DNA of 64,000 nt from Pseudoips prasinana (GCA_951640165.1 OX621240.1:8506713-8570712), one strand, 5' to 3'. Shown: positions 1 to 11,138, counted from the stretch's first letter. Program-made: numbers and translations. The notes: generated by a model from the sequence alone, not told the origin.

Positions 1-73
1 GTTTAGACGTGAAGAAGTAATAAACATACACACTCACAAACTTTCACCTTTATAATATTAGTGTGATTAGCTG
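1..73 (-). mobile_element. Helitron-like element, 5' end, cut by window edge
   Basis: Read on the minus strand this starts near CACTAATATTATAAAGG and continues through the CACGTCTAAAC block found in the copies at 28394, 40599, 42241 and 51781. The CTAGT 3' end of the element would lie left of base 1. Non-coding; an old copy of the short non-autonomous lepidopteran Helitron type (Lep1-like by appearance). Confidence 0.7.
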
Positions 74-276
74 TGTCACGCAGTTTCACATGCGTTAAAC
101 TATGTAATCTATTTATTATTGATTATTATATAAAAATTTTACTGTTCAATGCTTAACATTGTTTTATACAATAATTAATAGCTTTAGGTATTCAAATTTA
201 CAAATAAATAATATCTTAAGGTTAACCAAAAGTGCCTTAAATAGATTAATTAGAAAAATACTAAAAATAACAGTTT

Positions 277-395
277 ATTCGGATACATAAGCTATATTAT
301 TACAAAGTTTCATCAAAATTCGTTCCGTAGTTTTTCCGTGAAAAAGTAACTAACATCCATACTCACAAACTTTTGCATTTATAATATTAGTAGGA
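277..395 (-). mobile_element. Helitron-like element, second subfamily, fragment
   Basis: The minus strand reads TCCTACTAATATTATAAATG and then the GGATGTTAGTTACT block, which is the start of the subfamily also seen at 23149, 24143 and 33601. The 3' half with the CTAGT end is missing, so this is a 5' fragment. Confidence 0.6.
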
Positions 396-412
396 TCTGA
401 AGTAATAGCTAA

Positions 413-600
413 GCGCAATTCATCATAATCATCATCATCATCAAAGTCAAAATCATTTTTTTTTAAATTTTTTTTTCTAGATCAGCCTAATGTTGTTCAC
501 ATATGGACATAGGCCTTCCTCAAAAGTTCCATCATCCAAGCATCGTTCCTTGCAATACTCTGAACAGGAGATCACAGACTCCACTGACTATGGGTACTAC
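413..600 (-). mobile_element. Diverged RTE-like LINE 3' tail
   Basis: A (CAT)n run at 413-445 is followed by sequence resembling the minus-strand end of an RTE LINE: GAGGAAGGCCTATGTCCA resembles the GGAGGCCTTTGTCCAGCAG block of the clearer copies at 4692 and 63424. Reading frame destroyed; boundaries uncertain. Confidence 0.35.
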
Positions 601-902
601 AAACCACTAGGCTATGTTCTAATTGAAGTTTATTAAGTTTAAGTATGTCGTAATTTTAGTAGCCAAGGTCCTGAACAAAATAATTTTGAAGAGCGAGTGT
701 ATACTATTGTAAAATTATCGAAGCATTTAATACTTCTGATCAGTTTTAATACTTACCTTCCTATAGTTTCTGTGAGAATCATGTACGATTGTATTTTAAA
801 ATCAATGTTTATGTTTACATATTAATATTTAAAATAATTCTTGTAATTTTATTGTAATTGGTGGTATCCGTTTTAATAAAAAAAAAAAAAAAAACAAAAT
901 GT
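601..902. other. Unassigned AT-rich DNA with an A-run
   Basis: No gene signal. Holds an A-rich tract at about 880-897 which may be the A tail of the SINE that follows. The open frame that begins here and runs into the SINE is accidental. Confidence 0.5.
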
Positions 903-1097
903 GTAGTGTCAGAGTTCAAGTCGTCTAGTAGGCCGCTGACATGGCTTAACAGCTGTGACCTAATGGCTACAAGCGTCAGTTTAACGTCCCCTCTGAAGCA
1001 CGGAGACGCTCACAAATTAAACCACTTTGGTGGTCACCTATCTATGGATTGACCACGAGCCAAATTGCTTAACCTCGCCGATCACAGGCAGAGGCTT
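903..1097 (-). mobile_element. 5S rRNA-derived SINE copy 1
   Basis: On the minus strand the head reads GATCGGCGAGGTTAAGCA, then a box C-like block with ATAGATAGGTGACC, the pattern of the internal promoter of 5S rRNA (box A, intermediate element, box C). The body and GTTAAGCCATGTCAG block match the copies at 5754, 14932, 46612 and 50925. Confidence 0.65.
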
Positions 1098-1614
1098 TCA
1101 CCGGTCCGTAACCTACTAATTGTCTTCATATCAAGTAACGGCAGTGATTAAAAGCTCGAGACTTACTTAAGAATCTTGTAGCGAAGTCTAAGTTATCCTT
1201 ACTTTGTCGTTATTGTTTTCTCAAAGAAAGAACTTAAAGACGTCATTTGAAACGAGATTGATAATGTTACGGTTTGTTACTGGAATACACTCTACGGTAT
1301 TGCGTAATGCTTTCATAAATGATACAATAACGCATACCCATAGCGTAAAAATCTTTACGTATAATTATTCAAGAAAACTGTGTGAGTTTGCGGCCCGTTT
1401 TTACAGAGAATATTAAACAGTAAGCTAATTAAAAATAGTTTATCGCGCCCGACCGCGGTAGCCGCGGCGCCTCGAATCCGGAACAAGTTGAAGATTAAAA
1501 ACTAAATTAAATAGGTTGCTACTGCGTCGTGATTTATTATTTCTTTACATATCAATGTTCCGCAATTTTAGGCGTATTTTAAAATTATTTCTAAGAATAA
1601 TATACGTTGACTAC
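1098..1614. other. Intergenic, nothing recognised
   Basis: Short open frames only (70-79 codons) without coding-like composition. A GC-rich patch sits at 1446-1483. I see no splice sites, promoter or repeat match. Confidence 0.4.
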
Positions 1615-1795
1615 AAAGTTTCTAGTTCATCACCATATCAGCCGAAAGACGCCCAGTGCTGGACAAAGGCCACCCACAAGGATTTCCACAATGGCCGGGC
1701 ATGTGCTGCCTGTATCCATCAGCTTCCCGCGACTTTTGCAAGAGCCACCTTGTAGAGGGTCTGCCCACGCTACGTCTTCCGATTCTACTTATGTA
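1615..1795 (-). mobile_element. RTE-type LINE 3' end
   Basis: Plus strand begins CATCACCATATCAGCCGAAA and carries the inverse of the RTE pol C-terminus and (ATG)n tail. On the minus strand it corresponds to the RW-T-DDL...AGSRWM...FVQQWTSFG end of the polymerase, with substitutions and frameshifts. 5'-truncated, dead copy. Confidence 0.7.
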
Positions 1796-2934
1796 GGGTT
1801 CAAATTTAAATTCAAATTTCTTTATTGCTTGTTACAGGTTGTTTACAATTTTATAGTTGTTATCATGCGTTTTAAGTCCGCTGTAACATACCCATAAGGT
1901 GTACAATATTTTCTATAACTAAAGATCAAATATAATCTCCTAATTCCAGATAAACACATATATTATCAGTTTACTAATTACAAGAATCAAGAAAAATTAT
2001 ATATATCATTAAATGTCAATATTATAAGCATCAATGTCATAGTTCATAATAATCATTAAAACGCGTTGCCATTCAACCGTTTACCATTCTTTCTCCTTCT
2101 AACAAATTCTAATCGTTTTGACGACGTCAATCGATATCGCCTCTATTGCATGACTCTTATATAATATAGTCTATGATTATAGTACACTGGGCTTTATCAA
2201 ATTAGTATTACTTCACAGGAATATACATATGTACATGTACGTAGCACGCTAGGTACCAACAGCAGATAAAACTATTTCTCATTTTTTACACTATTATATA
2301 AATACAATAAATTTCTATAAATTAACTTATTATGTAAATAGTCTGTAATTTTAAGCGTATATAGCGTTTCTGTATTAGAAGACTATCCACAGTTCATATT
2401 TAAATGCCGAGCCAACGGCGAAGCATAATAAGCAAGCTACTTTATAAATTGTATTTTAAATTCTTAAAAAAAATTTTTGTTTCTTTATCGAAAAGTAGAT
2501 AATTTAATACCAATTTTGGACTAATAGTTATATGGTAGACGTGATCTCGCTCTTGTATTTATAAATTTGCGTAGCAAGCGAGCTTAATTCGTGCTTAGAC
2601 TATACCATAAAATTATGACGACATGTATGAAACTTTCCTTGCAAATTACTTATGAAAATATTCTTACGTTTAAAGCATCTACTTATCTACATTTATTTAC
2701 ATTGGTATTACAAGTCGGAGGGGTGGTAGCAAATATCTCATACTTTTTTACAAGGCTATCTTGTCAGCTTGACTGTGTTATGATCCTTTGAATTACCAGG
2801 ATAATAGCCTACGGGTAGAATTATTGCTACGTATAATGACCTACAGGCGTATTCAATCACGATGTTCCGCTATATAAGTTAATTTAAAATGTAAAAAAAT
2901 GTTTTACGTGTTATTACGTTTTTTTTAATACAGG
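1796..2934. other. AT-rich DNA with possible LINE 3' tail
   Basis: The first 130 bases (repeated AAATT motifs, then TTTCTTTATTG) look like the inverse of a LINE 3' tail. The rest to 2934 holds short frames only, no splice-bounded exon and no match to another part of the window that I noticed. Confidence 0.35.
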
Positions 2935-3125
2935 GCTCGCATTAAGCCAATGGAATGTCCCTGTGTCATACAATATTTTACAAACATATAATTGACGTAC
3001 ACAAAGTACAAACCAGACTCAGCCCATACTTATAGTTCAGTTTTTCTGTGCTGGAATCGAACCCGGGACACGAAGTGGATAGGCTGTTATCTTAACCGCT
3101 GCGCTACCGCTGCGCTACCGCTGTA
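2935..3125 (-). mobile_element. tRNA-derived SINE (family C), diverged
   Basis: Minus strand: box A-like region GCGGTAGCGCAGCGGT, then box B within CGGGTTCGATTCC, then a body ending in CCTGTGTCATAC as in the copies at 5460, 13922, 22453, 51146 and 54741. An 11-base unit CGCTGCGCTAC is tandemly repeated at the tRNA-like 5' end. Confidence 0.6.
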
Positions 3126-4691
3126 GACAGTTCAGTATAGAAACATAGATTGGTGAACAGGTCAAACCACTTGTGACCAAAAATATTGTAGAACATGGAT
3201 GGATGGATTAAATAGTCTTAGCTACCTTTAACACAATGCAGTAATGTTGAAGGTTTATAAGTTTTCATGATAAACTGTCTCTCACAATAGAAAACAGTAG
3301 AAAACAGCAGTCCAAAACTCGCACAAAATATAAATATGGTGACCGCACGCTCAGGTCTCTAACACGTAGACTGGTCACTAACAAGTGACTCTAAGTAAAA
3401 TAAATTCACTTCCTATATATCCAAATTTACTAACACACTATGTATAAAGAGCCAAAATAATACGCATTTAAAAAAAAACATTTTGTTATATCATATTGGA
3501 CACTAAAACTCTTCTCTCCTTCTTCTCTATTATTTATCTTACATGTATATATATAACAAACAACTATAACAAATCCCAGCTTTTTGTAATAAATGCGTAT
3601 ATCAAAACATGTCATAAAATCTAGGTTTACGCCTATAAAACCGCGATAATTTGGCGTGGAACCCCTCCACGTACTGTCTAACCGAATCGATGTAAACGAC
3701 ATTCGCGTAGAATCAGCTACGAAGGGTCGTAGCACTACGCGATTATGACGACCGGTATACCGTAGCATGTAATGAGACTAGGTTTTACTACGGTGCAATC
3801 TCAAGATAGGATTGTAATGAGTCATATATGTTTTATAGCCGTGAATAATGGTAGGTACTTAAACGACTTTTTGTAACCAACTTAACTTATTAATTTAATG
3901 AATAAAATGAATGATATACAGGACTTAATTTTAAGCTCCTACCAATTATATTTAAAGGTGTTAAGTATCATCGAAACTACATAATTACTGAGAATAATAT
4001 TCATCAATTGAATATTTATTACTAAATAATTATATATAAACATTGTTAACAGGTATTAATAGTCAGCCTGTGACCACGATCAATGCAACTTGGTCGAAAC
4101 TTCGGGAAAACAACAATAAAGGGTTAATCGCGATGATACGCGAAAGTTTAAAAGTGTATACTAAATAATTGTTATTTCCCGTCTTACATTTAACTATTCA
4201 TATGTTTCTGTTCATTATAATAATGCGTTTAGAATATCATTGGGGCTCCCACGATTTGCGATTTGTAGCGTATCTATGTTTTCGGACTGATACATGACTT
4301 TCATACCAAAATGGAACACTTACGTCGTTCATAGGGTGTGGGGTAGTTCTACCAGCATTAAGGGTATGTTTGCAGATAGGCAAAATTATGCCTATATAAA
4401 TTGCCTGCTGCTGCCTGATGCATGTGTCACTTTGAGACATAGAGAGGTAAAATATATTTATTTATATGTAATATTTCTTTTTTGAATTTATAGTTATTTT
4501 TTTTATTTTTTTTATGAATAAGTCTGTACTGAGTAATTATAATTTAATGTAATAAATGAGTCAATTAAATAAATAGTAAAAATAGTTTAATATTAAAAGA
4601 AAGAAACTGTATTTTAAATTTGAAAGGTTATATCAAAATCAACCTTTATAACGTTTAAGTAAATGATATATACCATATATTTAAACTTATC
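3126..4691. other. Intergenic, unassigned
   Basis: Minus-strand open frame 3430-3768 (112 codons) has low-complexity, repeat-like sequence around ACGACCGGTATACCGTAGC and no splice or start context. The opposed frames at 4237-4440 and 4294-4485 are mutual shadows. No confident feature; may be intron of the gene whose exon lies at 5186-5284. Confidence 0.35.
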
Positions 4692-4842
4692 AGGCCCCCT
4701 ACAAAATGGACCGATAATCTTGTGAGGGTCGCTGGAAGTCGCTGGATGCGGATAGCGTAAGACCGGCATTTGTGGAGACCTTTGGGGAGGCCTTTGTCCA
4801 GCAGTGGACGTCTTTCGGCTGATATGATGATGTTGATGTTAT
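4692..4842 (+). mobile_element. RTE-type LINE 3' end with pol C-terminus
   Basis: Translates as RPPTKWTDNLVRVAGSRWM followed by an in-frame TAA, and after a frameshift gives GEAFVQQWTSFG and the family's TGA stop, then (GATG)n. This is the conserved C-terminus of lepidopteran RTE reverse transcriptases with the usual short GATG-rich tail. 5'-truncated; two lesions. Confidence 0.8.
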
Positions 4843-4859
4843 AATATCTTCATGTATAA

Positions 4860-5112
4860 TAATAATAATATCCTGGGACATTATTTGCACACGGCCATCT
4901 GATCCCAAACTAAGCAAAGCTTGTACTATGTAAACCAGATAAATATACTACATATGCCACTTTACTTTTGTGAATACTTACTTATATAGATATATACACC
5001 CAGACTCAGGACAAACAGACATGTTCATGCACACAAATATCTGTCCTGGGTGGGATTCGAACCCACGACCTCTGGCGTGAAAAGCAAGCATTTGCCAACC
5101 ATGCCAACAAAT
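4860..5112 (-). mobile_element. tRNA-derived SINE (family A), full-length
   Basis: Minus strand: TTGGCATGGTTGGCAAATG (box A), GTGGGTTCGAATCCCACC (box B), body with ACATGTCTGTTTGTCC, tail with CTTTGCTTAGTTTGGGATCAGATGGCC and a closing (TAT)n. Sits 74 bases downstream of the exon at 5186-5284, inside that gene's next intron. Confidence 0.8.
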
Positions 5113-5185
5113 AAATTATCTGTCCTTTGTATATTTATTGTTGAAACCTAATTATATTGTTGCAAGCAGTATTTAATAGACTTAC

Positions 5186-5284
5186 CTGCGATGGATTCCA
5201 GCAAGCCTTCAGGGTCGGAGGCCTCGTCAGCAGCAGCGGCAGCCGCCGCGGCTACCACTAGCAGCCACAACGTACGCATTGTAC
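5186..5284 (-). CDS. Signal-peptide-encoding first coding exon of a secreted protein
   Basis: Minus-strand exon with ATG at 5279-5277. It encodes M-R-T-L-W-L-L-V-V, eight alanines, then DEASDPEGLLESIA plus the first base of the next codon. That is a basic start, a hydrophobic core and a small-residue cleavage zone: a typical signal peptide followed by an acidic mature N-terminus. Upstream, the polypyrimidine stretch TTATTTTTCTTGTTCTAG is a strong 3' splice site, giving a 5-base leader before the ATG, so a non-coding exon must lie at higher coordinates. Downstream, GCAG|GTAAG is a canonical donor (phase 1). Codons are GC-rich compared with the AT-rich surroundings, as expected for a real exon. 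I cannot name the protein, and I found no following exon to the left in this window, so the next intron is probably longer than 5 kb. Splice signals and peptide are seen directly; secretion is inferred. Confidence 0.72.
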
Positions 5285-5459
5285 CTAGAACAAGAAAAAT
5301 AACGTATAAATAAATATATGGAGACAACTAACTCACTGCTCTATGATCCGAAACCTACCCCCTGATTGGGAGTGGGAGCCATTGAAGGCCCGCTGGACGA
5401 ATAAATTTATGATTTCCCATTTTGAGACTAGTTTTGCGTTTTGGGTTACAAATAAACTG

Positions 5460-5668
5460 CGCGTGTGGCGCAGCCGCTAAGATAGTCGCTTCGCCGATTT
5501 GTGTCGCGCGTTCGAGGCCGCGCCGGACAACTATTTGTTATAAATAACATAAATAGTTGTTCTGAATCTGGATTTTGAGTCTGTCTAAATTATATGTTTA
5601 TAAAGTACCCTGTGACACAGGAAGTAGTAGCCCTGAAGCGGACGTTGTCTTTCAAATAGAAACTAAAA
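5460..5668 (+). mobile_element. tRNA-derived SINE (family C)
   Basis: Head GTGTGGCGCAGCCGCTAAGA (box A) and GCGTTCGAGGCC (degenerate box B), then CGGACAACTATTTGTTATAA and a body ending CCTGTGACACAGG. Oriented with its head toward the signal-peptide exon, about 175 bases upstream of it on that gene's strand. Confidence 0.75.
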
Positions 5669-5753
5669 TTTTATAATGATATGGTTGTTATTTATTCAGA
5701 TTTGAGGAGTATATTTATATGCCAGTCAATACAAAATGTTAAGCATTCAGAGC

Positions 5754-5972
5754 GAGTTGCTCTTACCGGTTCTTAAGTGATCGACGAGGTTAAGCATCCA
5801 GGCACCAGGTCAGTCCAAAGATGGGTGCGCCGAGGTGGTTTAATTTCTAAGTGACTCCGGGCTTCAGTCTTTACTGGCGGTTCCGATTATAATCACTATA
5901 ACCGTCGTTAAACCATGTTAGAGGCCGAAAGGGCAGCTTGAACAACTCTGACATCAGGGTAACTCTGACAAC
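5754..5972 (+). mobile_element. 5S rRNA-derived SINE copy 2
   Basis: GTGATCGACGAGGTTAAGCA then AAAGATGGGTGCGCC corresponds to 5S box A and box C regions. The body runs through GTTAAACCATGTTAGAGGCC and GAACAACTCTGACATCAGGG. Only a few hundred bases from the family C SINE, same strand. Confidence 0.65.
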
Positions 5973-7007
5973 GTTTTAAGACACTATCTCAAATAAACAG
6001 ACACGACAACGGCGTTAAAGTCAATGAAAACGTGACTCATCGTAATTTAGCAAACTAAAATCTCAACAAACAATCTGAGTTAAAGTTGTGGCAGGCTTGC
6101 ACCGAATTAAATCGATGCAAAACATCCAAAACTTCAAGTTAAATCATAAAGGAAAATTATTGTAATATCTAAGTAAAACAACTAAGTTATGCTACCTTTT
6201 ACCTCATTTAAGATGCAATTGTTGAATAAGCCAACATTAGTATTTATAGAGCAACTAACTTGAATCTAGTGCTAATAAATTGATCAAACACATCAACTTT
6301 GTAACTTAGCTCAGCTGCTACTGTAGATACAATGTATTGATTTGAATTTGGAAATTTCAAATTTCATTCTCTAGCGGGGATCGAACCCGCGTCTAGCTGT
6401 ATTCGGCAAACTAGGGAAATTAATCTGACATAAACAATCTATACGGCTAGATTTAATTAAAGAGTTCTGTTCCAATCATTAATACTGGGAGTTTCAGCGC
6501 CATATGTCGATCTGATTAGAATTAATAAATGATTTATGTAATAATAATTCGTGTTTATAATATTTAAGCTTCTAAAAATAAAAATAAAACAATTTATTAA
6601 AAGCTCCTTTGGAGCATACAATGCTTCTTATCTTCTCAATGTTTACGATACTTGTGGGATTTTGGGTCCAAATTATTACTGAATTAATATTACTAAATAA
6701 AAAAGAAGTCTAAGTCTTTGAAGTTTAGGTTTTCCATCGTTTACCAATGAAATGAAACATCCATGCAATATATTATTGTTAAGTAGAAATAATTTTATCT
6801 CTGAGTAAGAAATCTGCTGCGAGCAATCTTCATTTCATTATTTGCTTGTATTTTGTATTTCATTCTGAATACGAAATGCGGAATGGAATCACATATTTTC
6901 ATTTTCAGGATGCACCTGACTCGTTATTACAAGTTCTCATGCATAAAAATTGTACGGAACTCAACTGAATTCAACTGAATTCCGCCTTATGTTTAGAAGT
7001 CTCTTTT
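5973..7007. other. Unassigned DNA; possible tRNA-like remnant at 6366-6420
   Basis: A box B-like word GGGGATCGAACCCGCGTC at 6376-6393 (minus strand GGGTTCGATCCCC) suggests the head of another decayed tRNA SINE. Apart from a LINE-tail-like run near 6570-6600 nothing else is recognisable and no long frame is present. Confidence 0.35.
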
Positions 7008-7214
7008 ATAATAATAATATATAATATGTATAGGGACAATGACACACAGATCATCCTAGCCCCAAACTAAGCAAAGCTTGTACTATGGGTACCTACCAGG
7101 CGACGATATACATACTTATATAGATAGATAAATACTTAAATACATTCAAAATATCCATGACTCAGAAACAAATATTCGTGCTCATCACACAAATATTTGC
7201 ACTTACTTACCATC
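7008..7214 (-). mobile_element. tRNA-derived SINE (family B), 5'-truncated
   Basis: Minus strand matches the copy at 42979 from GTAAGTGCAAATATTTGTG through AGGATGATCTGTGTG and a (TAT)n tail. The tRNA-like head is absent, so it ends at the left of the body as 5'-truncated SINEs do. Confidence 0.75.
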
Positions 7215-7413
7215 GGTCGTAAGTCACTGTATGTATTAGCATTTTTTAGGTAGATAGATATTTATATTGCCTCGCAGTTCCTATGCATCCTCGGGTTTTG
7301 GGCTGGACTCCCACAAAGGACAACTATTTTTGTGACTCATAAATTGTAGTTCTGTGTATTTTGTGTCCGTGTATTCCTCGCGGTAGAAGGTATTAATTCC
7401 CTAGTGTGGGCGA

Positions 7414-7451
7414 TATAATACCAAAAATATCGAAGTATTTTTGGTATTATA
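7414..7451. repeat. Perfect 16-bp inverted repeat, 6-base loop
   Basis: TATAATACCAAAAATA at 7414-7429 is exactly complementary to 7436-7451, with TCGAAG between. One of several perfect foldbacks in the window. Confidence 0.85.
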
Positions 7452-7459
7452 TAATATGA

Positions 7460-8489
7460 CCCAGCTATTTTGCAGTTTTTTATATCATATAATGAATCAT
7501 AAAAAATATGATTACTATTTCTTTCATTAAAGTGAGCCAAACAAATATTACATTTATATAATTTTGTTAAATTTTATAATATTTTCTGTAGTTCCTTTTT
7601 TAATAATTGATGATTGACTTCAACGAAAGACAAACAAATTATATTTTGTAATTCGCGCAGGATAGAAATAAGGCTGAAATGACTTGGTCACATGTTTGAA
7701 AAAAAAAGTATTTAGAGAAGAGAAAGTTGCATTAAGCTATAAAGAGCCAATTTAAGAGGTTGGCAACAAAAGAATCAGTATCTTAGGTTGCTGTAAACTC
7801 CACGGAATTAGAAGCATCACCAAAGTCCACTTAATTCGTACGTCCCAAATTTCAGTACTAGATATTATATATATTTATAAATCCACATATTTTCCAATTA
7901 CATATTTAAATAATACCGCACCATTTATGAACTTCATCCTAAATTTATATAATCTAATTTTACACGGTGGCTACTCCAGGCGGGAACTTCAGACAACATG
8001 TTGGCAAACACAATAATGTCGCTTCTACTACACACTTCATTTCAAAATTGTTACCAAATTAAACTGGAAAACTGACCGTAGAAATTTTTAATAAAGCTCC
8101 TAGTGAGTTTTAACAACCTAGCATGTTGGCGGTTAAGACAAGTTAGTTTTACTGTTTTCATTATGTTTTATAGTTTTAACGACAGCAATGAGCCCCAGAT
8201 GTCACTTTGGGAAGTGAAGTTTCGGCGAATAACATCCATTTGTAACGGGGATCTGCTAAAGTACTCTGCGTGTACGTAAGAGAGGAACGTTTCTAATTCT
8301 GCTGAGCAGCCTGTACAACGAGTCAAATATTTAGCTGTTTATGGTTGAACATGCTCCCACCTGATCATAATATAACCATTAAGCCCTCAACATAATACAT
8401 TGTAAAGCAGTTGTCTGTACATTTTAAGGCCAAAAATGTCAGATAAAAATAATAGTGTATTATGAATAGGGCTACAGCACGTTCGGAAT
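7460..8489. other. Intergenic, nothing recognised
   Basis: No open frame above 60 codons beyond a shadow at 7337-7540, no repeat match noticed. AT-rich throughout. Confidence 0.4.
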
Positions 8490-9897
8490 ATCCGTATGGA
8501 CTTTTTACCTATCTGCTCGGTTCGATTTATAGTGACAGATTTATATTGAGCGAAAGATTACACGTTACGTCGTAATATCGTCTTAGTCTATATCAATACT
8601 GATTTATTTTGTAATAATGGAACATCTAGAACTGTGTAAAGCACAAATTGTGGAAATGCACGGATGCGCGTTCGGGCGGATAATGTTCATGAAGCTTCAG
8701 GTGACACGCTAACGATTTTGGCGGTAGGGAACTAAATTTTTCTCTGCAATTATATAACATTCGTATTTATAATTTTATTGCTCAGACCTTTGATATCAGT
8801 TCTCTTCTACATGAGGGCAAAAATCAGCTCTTTAAACTGACTCTTTCATTTTAATATATTTCGGAATAGATCATTCAAAATGAAATTTTATTTTGAATTA
8901 TCTATGGTTTTTGATTGTCTATGGCTTTAGGTTTATAATAAGAATAAAGCACGATCGACCCTATGACTAAAACTAGATGGCGCACGTAATTGTATGCAGA
9001 CAAACGCTGCTCACTGCTCTGCATTCATCTCATTTTTGTTTATTAATACAGCCTAACCTAGCCTTAATTCGTTTTTTGTTTGGATTTCCTATTTGAACGC
9101 AAGGGAGGATAAGTTTGTTAGGTAAGTGATAATAATAACCCGCGGGTTAGCCCGCCCAAACGCCACTGTGACCTAGCACTCCATCATAGTCTTTAGTGGA
9201 CTTCGGTATTTCTAGTGCTTCTTTTTTCTGCAAGGCTCTTTTAGACTTCAATATGGTGTCCCTACAAGAAATATAAAAAACCAAAGCTTGAAGCTGCTTT
9301 CATTTAAGTCACGTAGTTCCTTTACTTCCCCGAAGCCTTCACGATGCCCTTTATACAGGGAGTTTAAGTACTTGCATGTTTAAAAGAATGTAACTTATAC
9401 CAAGCTTGGCTACTGAAGCTCAGAGTTATTTTACTTGGAGAACAAAGGCTAGTCAAATCGGTAAATAAATTAACTTCGCTAATAGATATTCATTGTGATA
9501 TGCAGTTTAAAAACATTTGTTTTATACTCAAATACGAGTAATACTTTCACGTTTCCTTAAACGAGAAAGTATTACTCGTATTTGAGTATAAAACAATATG
9601 ATACTAGTTCATACCTAGAACACAAAATCAAGCTCTTAATATACTGAATACAGAGTTATCTCTAGCTGCCATTTTCTCATATTAAAGGCTATCTTTCCTT
9701 GCATTTTAAGACTAGTCCATACAGTCTGAGCACATAAATTGTTCGGATAATCTTTTTGTAGACAGTTTGTTGTTCAGAATATGATGCTATAAAATCTTAA
9801 GACTGAATTAAATAAGACGGAACGTGTAATCTTTCGCTCGATATAAATCTGTCAGTATAAATCGAACCGACCAGGTAGGTAAAAAGTCCATACGGAT
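8490..9897. mobile_element. 1.4-kb non-coding element with 82-bp terminal inverted repeats
   Basis: ATCCGTATGGACTTTTTACC at 8490 reappears inverted at 9878-9897, and the match extends inward with few differences to about 8571 and 9816, including CGGTTCGATTTATA and GAGCGAAAGATTACACGTT. The interior has no transposase frame, so this looks like a non-autonomous DNA transposon. Similar words (CTGCTCGGTTCGAT near 14717; GAGCGAAAGAT near 16402) suggest other fragments of the family. Target duplication not clear. Confidence 0.6.
9517..9596. repeat. Perfect 32-bp hairpin, 16-base loop
   Basis: Arm 9517-9548 (TTGTTTTATACTCAAATACG...) is exactly complementary to 9565-9596. Lies inside the 1.4-kb element. 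Perfect pairing argues for a recent foldback duplication or an hpRNA-type source rather than an ordinary miRNA precursor, which would usually carry bulges. Confidence 0.85.
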
Positions 9898-9942
9898 TAA
9901 ACAACCTATTTCAAACTGCCGAAAAGTTGAGTTTTACTTCTT

Positions 9943-9978
9943 AGAATTTGACATTTAAATATTTAAATGTCAAATTCT
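9943..9978. repeat. Perfect 36-bp palindrome without spacer
   Basis: AGAATTTGACATTTAAAT followed directly by its complement, centre between 9960 and 9961, 46 bases beyond the right end of the 1.4-kb element. Confidence 0.9.
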
Positions 9979-10769
9979 GCGAAGTTAAACTTAATTTTGA
10001 TTTTTGTTATTATACTACTTTAACGAAATATTCATCGTCGTACAACCCTCAATTTTGTAAATTTTATTTAGTAGGTATTATTTACTGGAGTCTAACCCTA
10101 CACTCTAACCTAGCACTCAAACCTACTCGCGTCGAAAGATTATAAAACTTCAAAGTTAAGAAGACGAATGAACACTAGTAAATTAAATGAAATGAAAATT
10201 TTGTCGACTCAGTGATTCAAAAGAGCGTACCGTAGTGGCTAAATTCTCTCGTGTGAGCGTTTGCACTCTTCGTCGAAAATATATTTTAAAAATGAAACGT
10301 TGCATCATCACTTTTCATGTTACGGCGGGATAAGTTTTAAAATGAAGTGAGTTAATGAATTAACTGTGAAGCTTTTTAAATAAGTGTATTTTAGCATGCA
10401 TGAGATAACGATAAAATATGAAATGATAACTAATTATATTATGCTTTTACTTGAAATGCTATATTAGAGTATAGCATTTAAAACAAGTGCTTATATTTTA
10501 AATACAATAGCTACTGTACTGTACTGTGGAGTGGCTCCTAAAATAACAACGATTGTCTTTATAACTTTATTAATCTCATGCAATAAAAAAAATGCCAGAA
10601 GAAGCGATACTAGATTCGCCCTTAAAGTTAATGCAATCAAAGGGATGTATGCTTAATAAAAGGATATACAAAGCTATATCCATTTTGTGATTACCTTCAA
10701 ATGCCACTATGTAATAAATTATTGAGAGCGGATCTTTATGGATTATTTATTATTCATTTTATGAATATT
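9979..10769. other. Intergenic, nothing recognised
   Basis: A 65-codon frame at 9948-10145 overlaps the palindrome and has no supporting signal. A short inverted pair AGCATTTAAAACAAGT / ACTTGAAATGCTA near 10450-10488 is too imperfect to call. Confidence 0.35.
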
Positions 10770-11138
10770 AATAATGTCCTCCTAGACGAGTTTCGGCCAC
10801 GGCGGCCAGTCTCAACAGAGATTAGCCATCTGCGCGGGACATATTATAGTGCTCAAGTGTGTGCGCAAACACAGGAGCACTTTCTATCTATCACTCTCAT
10901 GATCCAATGGGACGCTCAGCGATACGACTGGAAAGAGGTCAGGTACAGGACCGACGGCTTTACGTGCTCTCCGAGGCACGGGGGTATAACACCGCCAACT
11001 CCCAGACTTCGGGCGGATGCTGAGAAATTTGTCTTTTTACTGAAGTCCCAAAATCACTTTTGGCCCGACCCGGGATTTGAACCCAGGACCTCGTTATCTG
11101 CGGGTGAACACGCTACCGCTAGACCAACGAGGCAGTCA
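10770..11138 (-). mobile_element. tRNA-derived SINE (family D), near full-length
   Basis: Minus strand: TGCCTCGTTGGTCTAGCGGT (box A), CCTGGGTTCAAATCCCGGGT (box B), then GGCCAAAAGTGATTTTGG and a body ending in GGAGGACATTATTAAT. Longest intact member of this family here; the 150-codon frame read through it on the plus strand is an artefact. Confidence 0.8.

Noticed and set aside
3430..3768. 112-codon minus-strand frame as the next exon of the 5186 gene
   Set aside because: The frame does not follow a convincing acceptor in the needed phase, and its sequence looks repeat-derived.
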